The notes beneath the pieces were generated by a model that worked only from the letters and a program-made list of their open reading frames with translations, had not been told where the DNA came from and searched no databases. Made by a program: the position numbers and the translations under genes. From assembly GCA_900128395.1 (NCBI GenBank), contig LT649675.1:1-16494 (forward strand): a stretch of DNA of 16,494 bases, read 5' to 3'. Positions within the stretch are counted from its first letter, which is position 1; each line of letters starts with the position of its first letter. This DNA is from Stramenopiles sp. TOSAG23-2 (Eukaryota; Sar). Below are positions 14,513 to 16,494 of this stretch, piece by piece.

Positions 14513-15529
14513 ATGAGCAACGCTTTATTCGTATACCGGCCGTTGAGTTGGTCGAGAGTAAGCACGAGTAAGGACCATTCCCGTCTTCTTCGGACGAAAA
14601 ATTTGTCGTCGTCTCTTCGTCGTCGTCGCACTTCTTTTGTGACACGACAGCGTATCTCAAACGATGCTGATTTTGATGCGAAGAATAATACCAACAATAA
14701 TAAGATAGAAGCCAAAGATGTGCTCTCTTTCCTGTGCCCACTATTAAAACTAGTGAGTGGCGGCGATGCTGCCAAACCACGAAACCGGACGTTTGAAGTG
14801 GCCACTTCCGGGTTCGCCTCCATGGCGAGAATTCAGTACGGGAAAAATGTTTTACAAGAAGCCACAGAGAGAACACAGATGGAACCACCACCAAAACTGA
14901 TTTTATACGAATTCGAAGCGTGTCCATTTTGCCGACGAGTACGAGAGACACTATCGATGTTAGACTTAGATTGCGAGATAAGACCGTGCCCAAAAGATGG
15001 GACGTTTAGAAAAGAAGTGTTGGAAAGAGGTGGGAAGGAGACGTTTCCGTATTTCGTGGACGAGACAACTGGTAAAGAAATGTACGAGAGCGCGGATATT
15101 GTCAACTATTTGTACAAAACGTACGGGAACGGCGCGGATTTACCGGAGAATTACTTTGCGAGCACGCTCATTACTGGATGGATGCCAACTTTGTTCCGCG
15201 CGGGAAGAGGAATGACGAAATACGAACCGAGAAAGGAAGGCTTTGTAAAGCCACAAGTACCATCTGGGAACATTGAGTTGTTCAATTACGAAAACAATCA
15301 GTTTGCAAGATTATGCAGAGAGGCGTTGTGCGAGTTAGAATTGCCTTATACGTTGCGAAATGTTGGCGCTGGCTCCCCAAAGAGAGTGACATTGACCGAA
15401 GCCGGTGGAAAATCGGTGCCGTTTCTAATCGATGGAGATGTGAAGATTGGAGAGAGTGAAGAAATTGTCGCATACTTGTTTGAGAAATACGGTGGTGGAT
15501 ACGTGCCAGAGGTTCAAAAAGAAGCGTAA
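14513..15529 (+). CDS. Plastid-type tandem GST N-terminal / glutaredoxin-like protein
   Basis: 338 residues from ATG at 14513 to TAA at 15527-15529. The open frame continues upstream only to a TTG. Residues 1 to about 50 are Ser/Arg-rich and nearly free of acids, typical of a chloroplast transit peptide. Domain 1 (about 128-204): LILYEFEACPFCRRVRE with a CPFC redox motif at 137-140, FPYFVDETTG with the cis-Pro at 179, and ESADIVNYL. Domain 2 (about 254-327): IELFNYENNQFARLCRE, GSPKRVTLTEAGGKSVPFLI, ESEEIVAYLFEKYGG. Order and length agree with the plant thioredoxin-fold family of about 335-340 residues with two GST_N_3-type domains (Arabidopsis At5g03880/At4g10000 type), whose function is not established. 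In domain 2 the position of the CPFC pair reads NQFA (262-265), so only domain 1 keeps the redox cysteines. No C-terminal helical GST domain is present. Its stop is 8 bases from the stop of the convergent kinase gene. Confidence 0.88.
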   Translation: MSNALFVYRPLSWSRVSTSKDHSRLLRTKNLSSSLRRRRTSFVTRQRISNDADFDAKNNTNNNKIEAKDVLSFLCPLLKLVSGGDAAKPRNRTFEVATSGFASMARIQYGKNVLQEATERTQMEPPPKLILYEFEACPFCRRVRETLSMLDLDCEIRPCPKDGTFRKEVLERGGKETFPYFVDETTGKEMYESADIVNYLYKTYGNGADLPENYFASTLITGWMPTLFRAGRGMTKYEPRKEGFVKPQVPSGNIELFNYENNQFARLCREALCELELPYTLRNVGAGSPKRVTLTEAGGKSVPFLIDGDVKIGESEEIVAYLFEKYGGGYVPEVQKEA

Positions 15530-15537
15530 TTATTCGA

Positions 15538-16443
15538 TTATTCTTCTTTCCCACTAATATCTACTTTATCTAGTTTCCTTTGTAACGCCGCAGCAACTTT
15601 AGCCTTCCATTCCGCACTTTCGTAATACCTACCGTCGTCGTCTGCTTCTTCCTCCGACTCATCTAGATTTACCTCCTCCTCCTTCGCTATAGGTAGAAAC
15701 TCTGGCGCGTCCGCTTTCCATAAAGCTTCGCCATCTGGTAACCCTCTGAACAAAGCGCACTCTTTCAACAACCTCTCGCATGTCGGTCGTTCGGTCCAAT
15801 CGTACGCGATGCACTGTCTACAAAAATCCTCAAGTTTTATATCGAACCTTCTACTTTCTCCTTCATCATCGACAATCTCGTACTTCAACACCTCGGGTTC
15901 TTTCTCAATCGCTTGCATGGTCAAATACTCCGTTTCTCTACGAAACGGATTCTTCCCGCTAATTAGTTTATATGCGGTCAGACCTAATGACCATACGTCG
16001 CACGCGTACGTTGCCTTCGCTTTCGCCTGTAAAATCTCGGGTGCGCAATATTCCGCTGACCCGACAAAAGAATACCCTCTTTCCTTCTTTTTCACCATCT
16101 TATCTTCAATCTCTCCAGTTTCTTCGTTCATAATTCGTCTCTTTACGAACTCCTCCTTATATTCTAAATCTAAATCTAAGCAAGAGCCGAAATCGCACAA
16201 TTTTACGTGTCCATCCGACCCTAATATGATATTTTCCGGTTTCACGTCTCGATGCGCCACTCGTAGCGTCTCGTGACAATATCGCAACGCCTCCGTGGTT
16301 TCCTTCACGTAAAACGTTACTTGATTCAAGTTCAACCTCCCACGACTCTTCTTTTCGACATCTCGCGTTCGTTTCATCAGCATCGCTAAATCCCCTTGCT
16401 CTAAACATTCCATGGCTAAATAGAGCGAATAATAATCTTGAAA
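15538..16443 (-). CDS. PDK1-like AGC protein kinase, N-lobe missing at window edge
   Basis: TAA at 15538-15540. Reading leftward from 16443 the protein starts FQDYYSLYLAMECLEQGDLA, the kinase hinge (subdomain V), and continues with HRDVKPEN (catalytic Asp at 16246-16248), KLCDFGS (DFG Asp at 16192-16194), YSFVGSAEYCAPEIL, DVWSLGLTAYKLISGKNPF and RPTCERLLKECALFRGLP. SFVGxAEY-PEIL, the FRxxxEYLxxQ segment and the final FRGLP-WKADAPEFLP best fit 3-phosphoinositide-dependent kinase 1, which activates other AGC kinases by T-loop phosphorylation. An insertion of about 20 residues sits between DFG and the activation segment. The Gly loop and catalytic Lys lie beyond the window. The C-terminus ends about 60 residues after the kinase domain, so no PH domain is present. 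The frame stays open to about 16488 as Cys/Val repeats from a TG run, which I do not count as kinase coding. Confidence 0.85.
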   Translation of the reverse strand, partial: FQDYYSLYLAMECLEQGDLAMLMKRTRDVEKKSRGRLNLNQVTFYVKETTEALRYCHETLRVAHRDVKPENIILGSDGHVKLCDFGSCLDLDLEYKEEFVKRRIMNEETGEIEDKMVKKKERGYSFVGSAEYCAPEILQAKAKATYACDVWSLGLTAYKLISGKNPFRRETEYLTMQAIEKEPEVLKYEIVDDEGESRRFDIKLEDFCRQCIAYDWTERPTCERLLKECALFRGLPDGEALWKADAPEFLPIAKEEEVNLDESEEEADDDGRYYESAEWKAKVAAALQRKLDKVDISGKEE

Positions 16444-16494
16444 CTGTCTTTCAGTATTGCTCACAGACACACACACACACACACACACACAAAA
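16440..16494. repeat. 55-base exact direct repeat, copy 2, ending the window
   Basis: Identical to 6100-6154 and forms the exact right end of the sequence. On the minus strand it precedes the kinase codons FQD with TACTGAAAGACAG then TTTC. The AG at 16444-16445 (minus strand) could be a splice acceptor directly before the first recognisable kinase codon. Confidence 0.9.

Noticed and set aside
16444-16488. CVCVCVSVSNTERQ as N-terminus of the kinase
   Set aside because: It is the translation of the 55-base repeat, starts at a GTG in a TG run, and the kinase N-lobe is absent, so it is either intron sequence or a false join.

Overview
The window looks like nuclear DNA of a small green alga, most likely a Mamiellophyceae picoalga close to Bathycoccus. 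The evidence is plant-type proteins (a chloroplast ALB3 insertase, a double-AP2 transcription factor, an RTE1/TMEM222 protein, a plastid tandem GST-N protein), apparently intronless genes packed tail to tail, moderate GC, and many CTT/GAA and GTC/GAC triplet tracts. Species assignment is an inference: no rRNA or organellar marker is present.

Layout, left to right: (1) the 3' part of an unrecognised Lys/Glu/Ser-rich charged protein (+), cut by the left edge; (2) cyclin H (-), convergent with it; (3) a divergent spacer with mirrored GAA-rich leaders; (4) mitochondrial 2-oxoglutarate dehydrogenase E1 (+); (5) a 505-base spacer holding an AC/GA microsatellite, one copy of a 55-base repeat, and two ACGT elements ahead of (6) the ALB3/OXA1/YidC thylakoid insertase (+); (7) a two-domain AP2 transcription factor (-); (8) a GT23-like fucosyltransferase-type Golgi protein (-); (9) WDR55, a ribosome-biogenesis WD40 protein (-); (10) a TMEM222/RTE1 (DUF778) membrane protein (+), divergent from WDR55; (11) a plastid-type tandem GST-N/thioredoxin-fold protein (+); (12) the 3' part of a PDK1-like protein kinase (-), cut by the right edge.

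These are ordinary eukaryotic housekeeping and regulatory genes. They do not form an operon or an obvious shared pathway, and I see no CRISPR array, phage, transposase, tRNA or rRNA.

The most unusual feature is the ends of the sequence. The last 55 bases are an exact copy of 6100-6154, and the first 24 bases are an exact copy of 1677-1700. The window therefore looks like a complete contig whose ends are either repeat-bounded or chimeric. The right-hand copy sits exactly where the kinase reading frame loses its homology, next to an AG acceptor-like site. This leaves open a dispersed intron-like repeat as well as an assembly artefact. I did not find a convincing previously undescribed system.
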